From Sphingobium xanthum (lineage in GTDB: Bacteria; Pseudomonadota; Alphaproteobacteria; Sphingomonadales; Sphingomonadaceae): DNA of 64,000 bases. This document shows positions 1 through 11,184 of this stretch, piece by piece (position 1 is the first letter of the stretch; every line of letters starts with the position of its first letter). Below the pieces are notes generated by a model that saw only the letters and a program-made list of their open reading frames with translations, searched no databases and was not told where the DNA came from. The stretch spans positions 248,001 through 312,000 of the forward strand of contig NZ_JAHKKS010000002.1 of the NCBI RefSeq assembly GCF_019737615.1, read 5' to 3'. The translations under genes and the position numbers were made by a program.

Positions 1-695
1 ATCACAGTCGAGCCGGTGAAGCTCAGCTTGCGGATGATCGGCGAGGCCAGCAGATAGCGCGAGACTTCGTCCGGCACGCCGAACACGGCCTGCGCCACTT
101 CCTTGGGCAGCCCGGCGTCGAGCAGGCACTGCAGCACACCGAGCGCGGAGGCCGGCGTCTCTTCCGCCGACTTCATGATGACCGAGCAGCCCGCCGCGAT
201 CGGCGCGCCGAGCTTGCGACCGGGATTGCCGAGCGGGAAATTCCACGGCGAGAAGGCCGCGACCGGGCCGACCGGCTGATAGGTCACCGTCGAGCGCGTG
301 CCCGCCGGGCGCACCAGCGTGCGGCCATAGATGCGGAACACTTCCCCGGCGTAGAACTGGAAGAGCCCCGCCACCATCATCACCTCGATGCGGCTTTCGG
401 CGAGCGGCTTGCCCTGCTCCATCGTGGCGATGCGAGCCAGCATGTCCTGCCGCTCGATCAGCAGCCGCGCCGCACCGTTGAGGACCGCCGCGCGCTCTTG
501 CGGCGAAGAGTTCCGCCAGCGCACGAAGCCGCGCTGTGCGGCCTCCAGTGCCCGGTCGAGATCGGCCGTGGTTGCCAGCGGCAGCGCGCCGATCGTCTCG
601 CCCGTCGCCGGGTTGACGATGGCAAACGTGTTGCGGTCGCCGCCGCTGACGGCCTCGCCGTCGATGATCATGTGCAGGGCGGGGTAGCTCGTCAT
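1..695 (-). CDS. Aldehyde dehydrogenase, N-terminal part, cut by the left window edge
   Basis: The gene starts at the ATG at 695, with GGAGAGGAC just upstream on the minus strand, and runs off the window after about 231 codons. The translation begins MTSYPALHMIIDGEAV. It contains SPWNFPLGNPGRKLG at about residues 149-163, Lys175 in IMKSAEETP, and ends in FTGSTV; these are the early NAD(P)-binding landmarks of the aldehyde dehydrogenase superfamily. The KSAEETP form resembles the succinate-semialdehyde dehydrogenase branch. The catalytic Cys and Glu would lie outside the window, so activity cannot be judged. In this setting it may oxidise an aromatic or side-chain aldehyde, but that is inference. 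Confidence 0.85.
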   Translation of the reverse strand, partial: MTSYPALHMIIDGEAVSGGDRNTFAIVNPATGETIGALPLATTADLDRALEAAQRGFVRWRNSSPQERAAVLNGAARLLIERQDMLARIATMEQGKPLAESRIEVMMVAGLFQFYAGEVFRIYGRTLVRPAGTRSTVTYQPVGPVAAFSPWNFPLGNPGRKLGAPIAAGCSVIMKSAEETPASALGVLQCLLDAGLPKEVAQAVFGVPDEVSRYLLASPIIRKLSFTGSTV

Positions 696-820
696 GGCCG
701 TCCTCTCCGAAGGATATCGGGATAAAAGGCACGGCGGGCAAACATGCCCGCCGGCCGAGATTTTCGCTTCACCCCTCTCGGGGCAAGATGGTGAGTCGTC
801 AACTACTCTTCGCTGCCTGA

Positions 821-948
821 TCCTCCCCGTGTCGGGGAGGTGGCAGCCCGCAGGGCTGACGGAGGGGGCGTGCGGAGTCGCGCAACGCCGCCATCCCCCT
901 CCACCCCCAACCTGCGGTTGGCGGTCCCCCTCCCCGCTCCGGGGAGGA
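821..948. repeat. Paired palindromic intergenic repeat (type B)
   Basis: A GC-rich hairpin at 821-840 (TCCTCCCCGTGTCGGGGAGG) faces a hairpin of the same kind ending at 948. Inner arms rich in GGAGGGGG and CCCCCTCC lie between them. The element sits directly downstream of the MFS stop (950) and resembles the repeat at 41975-42107. It may act as a transcription terminator for the MFS gene. Confidence 0.75.
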
Positions 949-949
949 T

Positions 950-2371
950 TTACGCCGCTGTTGCCTTCGCAGCTTCAGCCTCGATCGCCTCCAGTCGCTC
1001 GATCTCCTCGCGATAGGGCTTGCAAGCGCGCCACATGCTGATCGTGGCGAGCGGCAACAGCACGATCGCGGTGTAGAAGATCGCCTTCCAGAGGTCCGCC
1101 TCATTGCCGACGATGCGCTGCGCCACCGTGCCGATCACCAGGCTGCCCATGGCGCCGAAGAAGGTGAACATGAACAGGTAGAAGGCCGTGATCTGCCCGC
1201 GCATGGACTGCGCCGCGACGCGCTGCACGGCGGCATTCTGCGCGGGTGCGCCGGCCAGACCGAACATGGTCGCGATCGCCATGCAGGCCATGGACAGTTC
1301 GCCGCTCGGCATGAGCGGGGCCGAGATAGTCAGGATCGTCACCGCCGTGAAGCAGATGGCGGCCGTGCGGACATTGGCGTCCTTGTATTTCTTGGCGAAG
1401 AACGAGACCATGACACCGCCAAGCACGAGGCCGATGAGCTGGGCGACCAGCAGCATCGGCGCCAGGATCGAGCCGATCTGCCCCTCGTCCATGCCATAGG
1501 TGCGCACGAGGAACGGTACGCGCCAGAAGCCGAAGCCCTGGCTCTCCAGCGCGCTCAGCGCCAGCGCGATGAACAGCGGATAATAGACGCGGCCCTGCGA
1601 GTGGATCGCCTTGATCGCATCGAAGCCCATGAAGGTCGCGACCGTGCGGCCGAAGCTCGCTTTCTCCGGAATATGCACCTTGTCGGCCACGCCTTTGCGG
1701 CGCGCCGGCTCTTTGATGAACAGGAAGAGCAGAGCCGCCGGGAACGACAGGCAACCGAGCCAGATGAGGATCCACTGCCAGCTATGGATGCGCAGCCCCA
1801 TGAAATCGCTGATGCCCCAGTCCGCCGTCGCCACGATCATCTTGCCGCCGAAATAGACGCCCAGCGTGGTGCCGCCGATGAAGCCGAACTGCAGCAGCGC
1901 GAAGGAGATCGGGATCTTCTTGGGTGGGAACATGTCGGCGATGAGCGAGTAGGAGCCGGGCGCATGCGCCGCGCCGCCCGCCCCCAGCAGCATGCGCGAG
2001 GCGATGAACTGGTAGAAATTCTGGGCAAGGCCGCTCAGCATCGTGACGCCGCCGGTGACGGCCGCGCTGATCGCGAGAATGTAGCGGCGAGGATAGAGAT
2101 CGACGAGGCGCGCGAGCGGGACGCCCACGAACACGTAGAAGATCACGCTGGCCGGACCGCCGAGGAAGCCGAGCGCTTCGTCACCCAGACCGAAGTCGAT
2201 CTTGATCCGCTCGGCCAGCATGCCGAACACGGTCGCATCGAAGAAACTCAGGAAGGTCGCGATGATGATGACCGTGAGGCCATAATAGGCGGCCGGGCTC
2301 GACGGCCACTGATGCGCCTGCGCGCCCGCGTCGGTTGCCGGCGCCTGCCCCGCGGAGGGTGCGATTGCCAT
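950..2371 (-). CDS. MFS transporter, probable organic or aromatic acid carrier
   Basis: The 473-residue product shows about 12 hydrophobic segments, starting with TVIIIATFLSFFDATVFG at about residues 33-50, typical of major facilitator symporters. A loop 2-3 motif (ARLVDLYPRRY) and a central hydrophilic loop with EPARRKGVADKV are visible. The C-terminus is a charged, alanine-rich tail. The start at 2371 follows AGAGAGAGG. The acidic residue in the first membrane segment and the catabolic setting make an aromatic or carboxylate substrate plausible, but the sequence alone does not fix the substrate. An inverted repeat lies upstream at 2449-2482. Confidence 0.85.
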   Translation of the reverse strand: MAIAPSAGQAPATDAGAQAHQWPSSPAAYYGLTVIIIATFLSFFDATVFGMLAERIKIDFGLGDEALGFLGGPASVIFYVFVGVPLARLVDLYPRRYILAISAAVTGGVTMLSGLAQNFYQFIASRMLLGAGGAAHAPGSYSLIADMFPPKKIPISFALLQFGFIGGTTLGVYFGGKMIVATADWGISDFMGLRIHSWQWILIWLGCLSFPAALLFLFIKEPARRKGVADKVHIPEKASFGRTVATFMGFDAIKAIHSQGRVYYPLFIALALSALESQGFGFWRVPFLVRTYGMDEGQIGSILAPMLLVAQLIGLVLGGVMVSFFAKKYKDANVRTAAICFTAVTILTISAPLMPSGELSMACMAIATMFGLAGAPAQNAAVQRVAAQSMRGQITAFYLFMFTFFGAMGSLVIGTVAQRIVGNEADLWKAIFYTAIVLLPLATISMWRACKPYREEIERLEAIEAEAAKATAA

Positions 2372-2448
2372 ATGTTATTCCTCTCTCTCTGACCCTGAAA
2401 AGCAGTGCCCGGCCCTGCCGATAAACCGCTCTGACCTCACCCGAGTTT

Positions 2449-2482
2449 TGCGCAACGTTGATTCTGTCCGAAATGTTGCGCA
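2449..2482. promoter_or_regulatory. Inverted repeat TGCGCAAC/GTTGCGCA, candidate operator
   Basis: TGCGCAAC at 2449-2456 is mirrored by GTTGCGCA at 2475-2482, with centres about 26 bp apart. It lies between the divergent MFS gene (start 2371) and NTF2-like gene (start 2585). A related TTCGCAA-N5-TTGCGCG sequence occurs at about 3274-3292, upstream of the SDR at 3351. This suggests one regulator for the three genes; no regulator can be assigned. Confidence 0.4.
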
Positions 2483-2584
2483 GCCCCGTTTCCATGCTTT
2501 AGAGACGATACGCAAGGGCCGTGCAAGCCCGCCACATTTCATCAGGCGTCACGCCACGGGACGCGCAAGGGAGCGGGGGGAGCG

Positions 2585-3103
2585 ATGACGAACGAAATGG
2601 GCAATGCAGCAGGCGTGCAGGAGCGCTATGCGCAGGACCGCGCTGCCATTTTGCAACTCGAGGCGGAGTATCTGCTGGCGCTCGATTGGGGCGACGCGGA
2701 ATCCTATGCCGCCCTGTTCGCGCCCGAGGGCGTGCTCGAATGGGCCGGAGGCCGCGCCGTCGGTCCGGCCGAAATCTTCAAGGAAATGACCGCCTACAAG
2801 GAGGTGGTCGCGCGCGTCTACGGCACGGACAGCGCGGGAAATCCCGTCAAACTGCGCCATTTCGTCACCAATCAGGCGATCTATGTCGAGGGCGAGACGG
2901 CACGGGGCGTCGTCTACTGGTTCGAGATGGCGAACAACGGTCCCGGCGACAGTCCGCTGATCGGCAGCTATGGCCATTATGAGGACGCGATGCGCAAGGT
3001 CGATGGCGTCTGGAAATTCGTCAGCCGCCGCATCTTCAACGAGCAGGTGCCGGGGCGCCAGTCCGGCCCGGACAATCCGGCGCGCGCGGCGCGGCAGCCG
3101 TGA
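2585..3103 (+). CDS. NTF2/SnoaL-like protein
   Basis: The 172-residue product has the usual NTF2-like layout: a helical start (RAAILQLEAEYLLALDWGDAESYAALFAPEGVLEW), then alternating strands, ending in GVWKFVSRRIFNEQ. It belongs to the SnoaL-like polyketide-cyclase/hydratase group, whose members act as isomerases, hydratases or lyases on small aromatic or steroid-like molecules. A GGGGGGAGCG ribosome site precedes the start. It is read away from the MFS gene and is followed by an SDR. Four NTF2-like genes occur in the window (also 29965, 30499 and 51003). The reaction is unknown. Confidence 0.75.
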   Translation: MTNEMGNAAGVQERYAQDRAAILQLEAEYLLALDWGDAESYAALFAPEGVLEWAGGRAVGPAEIFKEMTAYKEVVARVYGTDSAGNPVKLRHFVTNQAIYVEGETARGVVYWFEMANNGPGDSPLIGSYGHYEDAMRKVDGVWKFVSRRIFNEQVPGRQSGPDNPARAARQP

Positions 3104-3350
3104 CGATGCCCCCGCCCTGCCCTCTCGGCCTTGATTTCGTTCCGCTGAAAAAGGGGCTGTCCTACAGGGATGCCCCTTGGCACGCTGACCCCGGCGAGGC
3201 GCTGATGCGGTCAGCCCGACTCGGCGAAAGGCGATTTTAAATTGCGGCGACCCCCGAACTTTCCGAACCTTCGCAAGATTGTTGCGCGGATGATGGATGC
3301 GGAACGGGCACAGGCGCGGGACGAAAATCACCCCCAATGAAGGAAGACAG

Positions 3351-4253
3351 ATGATCGATTTCGCCGGCCGAACGGCCTTCGTCACCGGTGGCGCCAATGG
3401 CGTCGGGCTCGGCATTGCCCGCGCCCTGCTCGCCGAGGGCTGCAAGGTCGCCATTGCCGATATCCGCCAGGACTCGATCGACAAGGCGCTGGAGAGCTTC
3501 GACAATCAGGAAGCGATGGGCATCAAGCTCGACGTCGCGAGCCGCACCGACTTCCCGCGCGCCGCCGATGAGGTGGAGGAGCGGCTCGGCCCGGTCTCGC
3601 TGCTGTTCAACAATGCCGGCATCAACCTTTTCCAGACGATCGACGACTCCAGTTTCGACGACTGGGACTGGGTGATGGGCGTCAATCTGCACGGCGTCAT
3701 CAACGGCTGCATGACCTTCGCGCCGCGCATGAAGGCGCGAGGCTTGGGCGGTTACATCGTCAACACCGCCTCCATGGCGTCGTTCCTCGCGGCCGGCGCG
3801 CCCGGCATCTACAACACGACCAAGTTCGCCGTGCGCGGCCTGAGCGAGTCGCTGCGCTACAGCCTCGCGTCGCACGGCATCGGCGTGTCCGTGCTCTGCC
3901 CGGGGCTGGTGAAGAGCTACATCTATGCGAGCGACGCCGTCCGCCCGGATGGCCTCAAGAGCGAGATGAAGGCGGTGGACAGCGCTGCGGTCGAGCGGAT
4001 GGAGCAGCTCCACCAGCACGGCATGGAGCCGGACGTCATCGCCGCGCGTGTTCTGGATGGCATGCGCGAGAACCGCGCCCACATCTTCCCGCACCCCGAG
4101 TTCCGCGACGAGCTGGAAGAGCTGTTCGGCGAAGTCCTCGCCGACTTCCGCGACTATCCGCAGGACCCCGGCTACGAGCAGCGCACCGGCTTCGAGAAGA
4201 TGCGCCGCGAGAGCTACCGCAAGGGCCGCGAAGCCGCCCGCAGCGCGACGTGA
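3351..4253 (+). CDS. Short-chain dehydrogenase/reductase, LigD/LigL-like subgroup
   Basis: The 300-residue SDR starts at 3351 (AAGGAAGACAG upstream). It shows the cofactor motif TGGANGVGLG at about residues 13-22, NNAG, a Ser in NTASMASF and the catalytic YNTTK. The DDWDWVMGVNLHGVING segment and the long C-terminal tail with HQHGMEP and FPHPEFRDEL resemble the C-alpha dehydrogenases of lignin aryl-ether dimers (LigD, LigL, LigN, LigO of SYK-6) as I recall them. Oxidation of a benzylic alcohol is therefore a reasonable guess, not a proof. A related SDR lies at 31311. Confidence 0.75.
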   Translation: MIDFAGRTAFVTGGANGVGLGIARALLAEGCKVAIADIRQDSIDKALESFDNQEAMGIKLDVASRTDFPRAADEVEERLGPVSLLFNNAGINLFQTIDDSSFDDWDWVMGVNLHGVINGCMTFAPRMKARGLGGYIVNTASMASFLAAGAPGIYNTTKFAVRGLSESLRYSLASHGIGVSVLCPGLVKSYIYASDAVRPDGLKSEMKAVDSAAVERMEQLHQHGMEPDVIAARVLDGMRENRAHIFPHPEFRDELEELFGEVLADFRDYPQDPGYEQRTGFEKMRRESYRKGREAARSAT

Positions 4254-4261
4254 CCATAATG

Positions 4262-4296
4262 AAGAAAGGGCCCGGGTCGCCCCGAGCCCTTTCTTT
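4262..4296. terminator. Bidirectional rho-independent terminator
   Basis: AAGAAAGGGC (4262-4271) pairs with GCCCTTTCTT (4286-4295), with further GC pairs inside. It lies between the converging SDR (stop 4253) and ligH (stop 4317). The A-rich left and T-rich right arm ends would serve both directions. Confidence 0.8.
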
Positions 4297-4316
4297 CAAT
4301 CGCTTATCAGGCGGTC

Positions 4317-5993
4317 TTAGAACAGGCCCTGAATCTGGCCCTTCTCGTCGAGCTTGATGAAGTCCGCCGAAGGCGTCTTGGGCAGGCCGGGCATGCGCAT
4401 GATATCGCCGCAGACTGCGACCACGAACTCGGCACCGGCCGAGAGGATCACGTCCTTGACCGGAACGACATGGTCGGTCGGGGCGCCGCGCAGGGCCGGG
4501 TCGGTCGAGAAGCTGTACTGCGTCTTGGCCATGCAGACCGGAAGGTGACCGTAGCCGTCGGCTTCCCAGCCCTTGAGCTTCGAGCGGACGCTGGTGTCGG
4601 CCGTCGCCTCGGTCGCGCGGTAGATGCGCTTGGCGATCGTGTCGATCTTGTCGAACAGCGAAAGGCTGTCGTCATAGATCGGCGCGAAGTTGGACGAACC
4701 GCTCTCGGCCAGCGCGACGACCTTGTGCGCCAGCTCCTCGGTACCCTTCGAGCCGTTGGCCCAGTGGCTGCAGAGCACGGCCTCGGCACCAGCGGCAGCC
4801 GCGATTTCCTTCACGGCCTCGATTTCCTCGGGCGTGTCGGTGATGAACGAATTGATCGCCACCACGGCCGGAACGCCGAACTGGCGGATGTTCTCGATGT
4901 GACGGGCAAGGTTGACGCCGCCCTTCTTGACCGCAGCCGGGTTCGCCGTGCCGAGATCGGCCTTCTCGACGCCGCCATGCATCTTGAGCGCGCGGACCGT
5001 CGCGACGATCACCGCGGCAGCGGGCTTCAGGCCCGCCTTGCGGCACTTGATGTCGAAGAACTTCTCGGCGCCGAGGTCGGCACCGAAGCCGGCTTCGGTC
5101 ACGACATAATCGGCGAGCTTCAGCGCCGTCTTGGTCGCCAGCACCGAGTTGCAACCATGCGCGATGTTCGCGAACGGGCCGCCGTGGATCAGGACCGGAT
5201 TGTTCTCCAGCGTCTGCACGATGTTGGGCTGCAGCGCGTCCTTGAGCAGCACGGTCATCGCGCCCGAGGCATTGAGCTCGCTGGCGAGAACCGCCTTGCG
5301 CTCCCGCGTGTAGCCGGCGTGGATGTTGCCGAGACGACGCTCGAGGTCCTGAAGGTCAGAGGAGAGGCAAAGAATCGCCATGACTTCCGAGGCCACGGTG
5401 ATGTCGAAGCCATCCTCGCGCGGATAACCGTTCGAGACGCCACCCAGCGAGTTCACGATCGAGCGCAGCGCGCGGTCGTTCATATCGAGCACGCGGCGCC
5501 ATGCGATGCGGCGCGGGTCGAGGCCGAGCTTGTTGCCCCAGTAGATGTGGTTGTCGATCAGCGCGGAGAGCAGGTTGTTCGCCGAGGTGATAGCGTGGAA
5601 ATCGCCGGTGAAGTGGAGGTTGATATCCTCCATCGGCACGACCTGCGCATATCCGCCGCCGGCCGCGCCGCCCTTGACGCCGAAGCACGGGCCGAGCGAG
5701 GGCTCGCGCAGAGCGGCGACGGTCTTCTTGCCGATGGCGTTGAGGCCGTCCGACAGACCCACGGTCGTGGTCGTCTTGCCTTCGCCCGCCGGCGTCGGGT
5801 TGATCGCGGTCACCAGGATGAGCTTGCCATCCTGATTGCTCTGCACGCTGTTGATGAAGTCCCAGCTGAGCTTGGCCTTGTACGGACCATAGTTCAGCAG
5901 CGCTTCCTGGGGGATGCCGACCTTGGCACCGACCTCGGCAATATTCTGCATCTTCGCTGCGCGCGCGACTTCGATATCGGAGCCTTGAGCCAT
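4317..5993 (-). CDS. ligH: Formate-tetrahydrofolate ligase (10-formyl-THF synthetase)
   Basis: The 558-residue product has full family length and carries the P-loop [14 protein letters not shown] at about residues 67-80. It also has the family stretches [21 protein letters not shown] (split by two Gly runs), [12 protein letters not shown] [14 protein letters not shown] and ALKMHGG. The enzyme interconverts formate, ATP and THF with 10-formyl-THF. It is the last gene of ligM-metF-ligH, the order I recall for SYK-6, where LigH helps regenerate THF after LigM loads it with a methyl group. The gap to metF is about 78 bp. The start at 5993 follows AGGACGAGGA. Confidence 0.95.
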   Translation of the reverse strand: MAQGSDIEVARAAKMQNIAEVGAKVGIPQEALLNYGPYKAKLSWDFINSVQSNQDGKLILVTAINPTPAGEGKTTTTVGLSDGLNAIGKKTVAALREPSLGPCFGVKGGAAGGGYAQVVPMEDINLHFTGDFHAITSANNLLSALIDNHIYWGNKLGLDPRRIAWRRVLDMNDRALRSIVNSLGGVSNGYPREDGFDITVASEVMAILCLSSDLQDLERRLGNIHAGYTRERKAVLASELNASGAMTVLLKDALQPNIVQTLENNPVLIHGGPFANIAHGCNSVLATKTALKLADYVVTEAGFGADLGAEKFFDIKCRKAGLKPAAAVIVATVRALKMHGGVEKADLGTANPAAVKKGGVNLARHIENIRQFGVPAVVAINSFITDTPEEIEAVKEIAAAAGAEAVLCSHWANGSKGTEELAHKVVALAESGSSNFAPIYDDSLSLFDKIDTIAKRIYRATEATADTSVRSKLKGWEADGYGHLPVCMAKTQYSFSTDPALRGAPTDHVVPVKDVILSAGAEFVVAVCGDIMRMPGLPKTPSADFIKLDEKGQIQGLF

Positions 5994-6071
5994 GTTCCTC
6001 GTCCTTCCTGTTGCGAAACCGGCCCGCCTGGAAAACGCGCGGCCCGGCTAACCGATGTGACCAGCGGGAGC

Positions 6072-6974
<903 letters not shown>

Positions 6975-6976
6975 TC

Positions 6977-7026
6977 AGTATCTCCGTTCGCCCTGACTAG
7001 CTTCGCTCAGGGCGGACGGAGATACT
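6977..7026. repeat. Hairpin repeat (CGTTCGCCCTGA family) between ligM and metF
   Basis: A 20-bp arm at 6977-6996 pairs with 7007-7026 with one mismatch (G:T in RNA), around a 10-nt loop. The core CCGTTCGCCCTGA recurs at 30441-30484 and, in altered form, at 40800-40890. In RNA it would be a strong stem inside the ligM-metF-ligH transcript, so it may be a processing or attenuation site. Confidence 0.7.
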
Positions 7027-7115
7027 CAAACGGAAGAATATCCGACCAGGTCCGGCCGGGTCGCTGCGGGCGACCATCTCGCGTGGAGACGGCCGCCCGA
7101 AGCCAGTCAATCAGA

Positions 7116-8564
<1,449 letters not shown>

Positions 8565-8604
8565 TCAGCCTTCGACTGACATATCGAATCAATGGACGGC
8601 GCGG

Positions 8605-8626
8605 AACATACGTATTTTTGTATGTT
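8605..8626. promoter_or_regulatory. Candidate ligM operator AACATAC-N8-GTATGTT
   Basis: A perfect 7-bp inverted repeat with 8-bp spacer lies about 77-98 bp upstream of the ligM start in an AT-rich patch of an otherwise GC-rich region. The size and symmetry fit a winged-helix repressor such as a MarR-type protein. Assignment to a DesR-like regulator is inference from SYK-6. Confidence 0.55.
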
Positions 8627-8675
8627 ACACAAACGAAAATTTGGCGACCGATTTTGCTGCAACTGCACAATGAAT

Positions 8676-8701
8676 CGACGGAATACCGGGGTATTCCGTC
8701 G
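8676..8701. promoter_or_regulatory. Perfect 12-bp inverted repeat upstream of ligM
   Basis: CGACGGAATACC at 8676-8687 is followed by GG and then its exact reverse complement GGTATTCCGTCG (8690-8701). It lies between the end of the VOC gene (8789) and ligM (start 8528). It could be a second operator or a terminator for the upstream gene. No T-run follows on the minus strand, so an operator is favoured. Confidence 0.5.
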
Positions 8702-8788
8702 CATCATGGTTGACGTTCGTTGACCAGCGTTACCGCGCCCACCCGGTCGCGCCGGCGAGGACCTCTTACCTGCGGCGCAAGGCGATCG

Positions 8789-9331
8789 TCAGAGGAAGGA
8801 GCGGACGGGATCCTTGCCGTCCCAGTCCTGCGTCGCTTCCCAGAAGCGATGGAAACCGGCCTCCATGCCGGAGGTCACGGGGATGAGCTCGACGAAGCCG
8901 GGCGCGCCCTCCCCGCCCTCAAAATAGGCCACTTTGCCGCCAGTCGGCACCTGCGCGCGATGCGCCAGCACTTCGCCACGGGCAATGCGGCGCGCGACCT
9001 CATCCTCGATATCTTCCTGCGCGACACCGAAATGGTGGAAGCCATAACCGACCTTGTCGATGGTCTCGCGATAGACGGAGGGCTCGTTGTCGAGCGGCTG
9101 CAGCAGCTCGATGTTCATCGATCCCGCAAAGCTCATCGCGATGGTCACATTGGCGGTGTTCGGCTTGCCGCGATAGACATGCTCGGGGGAACCGAAACTG
9201 TCGAGCAGGAACCAGGGGCCGACGCCCATCTTCTCGATCCACCAGGCAATGGCCTGATGAATGTCCTCGACCACATAGGCCATCTGGCAGATCGTCCCGA
9301 CCTCCGCGCCATAGCTCAGCTTCTTGGGCAT
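8789..9331 (-). CDS. VOC (glyoxalase/dioxygenase fold) protein
   Basis: The 180-residue product has the vicinal-oxygen-chelate pattern: QMAYVVEDIHQAIAWWIEKMGVGPW near the N-terminus, GYGFHHFGVAQEDIEDEV in the middle with a likely metal-binding His, and GFVELIPVTSGME near the end with a Glu. VOC proteins catalyse lyase, isomerase or ring-cleavage reactions with a bound metal. The gene overlaps the upstream alpha/beta hydrolase by 16 bp, so the two are translationally linked, and it lies upstream of ligM on the same strand. The substrate is unknown. Confidence 0.75.
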   Translation of the reverse strand: MPKKLSYGAEVGTICQMAYVVEDIHQAIAWWIEKMGVGPWFLLDSFGSPEHVYRGKPNTANVTIAMSFAGSMNIELLQPLDNEPSVYRETIDKVGYGFHHFGVAQEDIEDEVARRIARGEVLAHRAQVPTGGKVAYFEGGEGAPGFVELIPVTSGMEAGFHRFWEATQDWDGKDPVRSFL

Positions 9332-10062
9332 GCCACTCTCTCCTCGGCAAGATTGTTCAGGGCTGCTGCCAGCTGGTCCGGCACGCAGACAAAGGGACTG
9401 TGATCGCTCTCCAGCGTGACGATACTGGCAAAGGGCAAGGCCGCGCGCATCGAGCGCTGGACCTCAATGGGGAAGCAGCGATCCTCGGTGCATTCGACAT
9501 AATGGCGCGGCACACTGTGGTAGCGCTTTTCGCTGAGGCGCAGCTTTGTACCGAGCGGGCGGACGGGCTCGGCGATCAGTCGCGTGGCACTGTCGGCCTG
9601 ATCCTGCGGGGTGCAGAGATTGTAGAAGACGGGGATAGCCGCGTCCGGCGCGAAGGCGATGCCGAGCCCGTCGGCGACGGGACTCAGCGCCTCGCCGAAG
9701 CGATCTTCTTCCATCGCAGCGCCAATCGCATCGTAGAGGCTCTGGCCGTCCAGCACCGTGGCGGTCGAGATATAGACGAGCGCGCAGAACAGCTCCGGTG
9801 CCAGCTCCGCCGCCTGACTGATAACGAGACCGCCGCGGCTATGGCCGCAGAGGATGACGGGCGCCGGCAGCTTGCGCGCTTCCGCCACCACGAATTGCGC
9901 CCAACCCTCCAGCGAGACGGCGGCGAGCGCTTTCGCGTCTCCGCCCATGCCCGGCAAGGTCGGCGCGGCCATGACATGACCCGGTGCTTCCAGCGGCGCG
10001 CGCAGCCGATCGAAGCACCAGCCGCCGTGCCACGCGCCGTGGATCATGAGGAAACTCGCCAT
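9316..10062 (-). CDS. Alpha/beta hydrolase
   Basis: The 248-residue protein begins MASFLMIHGAWHGGWCFDRL, where HGAWHGGW forms the oxyanion-hole region. It has the nucleophile elbow GHSRGG at about residues 73-78 and a late His in LESDHSPFV. This is the pattern of small esterase/hydroxynitrile-lyase-like hydrolases. It sits between an MDR oxidoreductase (17-bp gap) and a VOC gene (16-bp overlap) in an IclR-led set on the minus strand. It probably hydrolyses an ester or a C-C bond in an aromatic pathway; the substrate is not visible. Confidence 0.8.
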   Translation of the reverse strand: MASFLMIHGAWHGGWCFDRLRAPLEAPGHVMAAPTLPGMGGDAKALAAVSLEGWAQFVVAEARKLPAPVILCGHSRGGLVISQAAELAPELFCALVYISTATVLDGQSLYDAIGAAMEEDRFGEALSPVADGLGIAFAPDAAIPVFYNLCTPQDQADSATRLIAEPVRPLGTKLRLSEKRYHSVPRHYVECTEDRCFPIEVQRSMRAALPFASIVTLESDHSPFVCVPDQLAAALNNLAEERVACPRS

Positions 10063-10078
10063 GGCGGCGCTCTCCAGA

Positions 10079-11092
10079 TCAGCCGACTTCGATCACCACC
10101 TTGCTGAACAAGGACGGCGAGGTCGCGTAGGCATAGGCCTGCTTGACGTCCTCGAAACCGAAAGTTGCCCCGACGACGGGCTTGATGCCGTTGGCGTCGA
10201 TCGCATCATGCAGCTTCTCGGCCATGCGGCGCGACCCAACGAAGATGCCCCGGATGATGCTGCCGGTCATCATGAGGGCCGAGGGATTGGGACCACCGAC
10301 CGGATTGAGGACGCCGATGAGCGCGATTTCGGCATTGTGGCGTAGCGCGGCGAGGCTCTGCTGGACGGTGCCAGCGCCGCCAACCTCGACCACCTTGTCA
10401 ACACCGCCGAATGTCGCGGCGATATGCTGGCCCCAGTTCTCGACGTCCCTGTAGTTTACGCCCTCGTCGGCGCCGAGGCCCTTGATCCGGTCGAGCTTGG
10501 CATTGTCGGAAGAGGTCGCGATGACCTGACAGCCGGCCGCCTTGGCAAGCTGAAGCGCAAGCAGCGAGACACCGCCGGTGCCGAGCACCAGCACACGGTC
10601 GCCGGGCTTGATTGGCCGAGGCCCTTCGAACAGAGCGTTCCAGGCCGTGACGCCCGCGCAAGGCAGACACGCCGCCTCGGCATAGCTCAGCGATTTGGCG
10701 ATGTGGACGATGCCGTTCTCGGGCAGCACGACGGTCTCGGCCAGCATACCGGGCGCACCGGCCGCGCCGAGCGCGACGCCCATGTGCGGATTGGGCGGGC
10801 CGTCGAGCCAGTTCTGGAAGAAGGTCCCCGCGACGCGATGGCCGACCTTGAAGCGGGAGACACCCGCGCCAACGGCAATCACCTCTCCCGCCCCATCGGA
10901 CAATGGCACGATCGGCGCCGGAATCGGCCCGCCCAGATAGCGGCCGAGCACGATGGCCTGATCCCGATAATTGAGCGAGCAGGCACGGACGCGGATCGCG
11001 ACCTGCCCCGGGCCTGGCGTTGGATCGTCGAGCGTGACGAGATTGAGATCGTCGAGCGACGTAGCTCCCGCCGACAGCTGCCATGCGTGCAT
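10079..11092 (-). CDS. MDR-family NAD(P)-dependent alcohol dehydrogenase/quinone oxidoreductase
   Basis: The 337-residue protein has the medium-chain dehydrogenase/reductase fold: a GroES-like N-half (VRACSLNYRDQAIVLGRY) and a Rossmann half with VLVLGTGGVSLLALQLAKAAG at about residues 168-188 (two runs). At the usual catalytic zinc Cys position it has Asn-Tyr-Arg-Asp, so it probably lacks catalytic zinc and acts as a reductase on quinones or enones. It is read from the same strand as the IclR gene just upstream and the hydrolase and VOC genes just downstream. Confidence 0.8.
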   Translation of the reverse strand: MHAWQLSAGATSLDDLNLVTLDDPTPGPGQVAIRVRACSLNYRDQAIVLGRYLGGPIPAPIVPLSDGAGEVIAVGAGVSRFKVGHRVAGTFFQNWLDGPPNPHMGVALGAAGAPGMLAETVVLPENGIVHIAKSLSYAEAACLPCAGVTAWNALFEGPRPIKPGDRVLVLGTGGVSLLALQLAKAAGCQVIATSSDNAKLDRIKGLGADEGVNYRDVENWGQHIAATFGGVDKVVEVGGAGTVQQSLAALRHNAEIALIGVLNPVGGPNPSALMMTGSIIRGIFVGSRRMAEKLHDAIDANGIKPVVGATFGFEDVKQAYAYATSPSLFSKVVIEVG

Positions 11093-11184
11093 ATTCAGAC
11101 CCTCCTGTTTCCTGACCTGCCATGCCCTTGGCGCGGCGAAGCGCCAGCAGCAAGGCCCAATGTTTCAAGCGGCGAAACGGGCGG

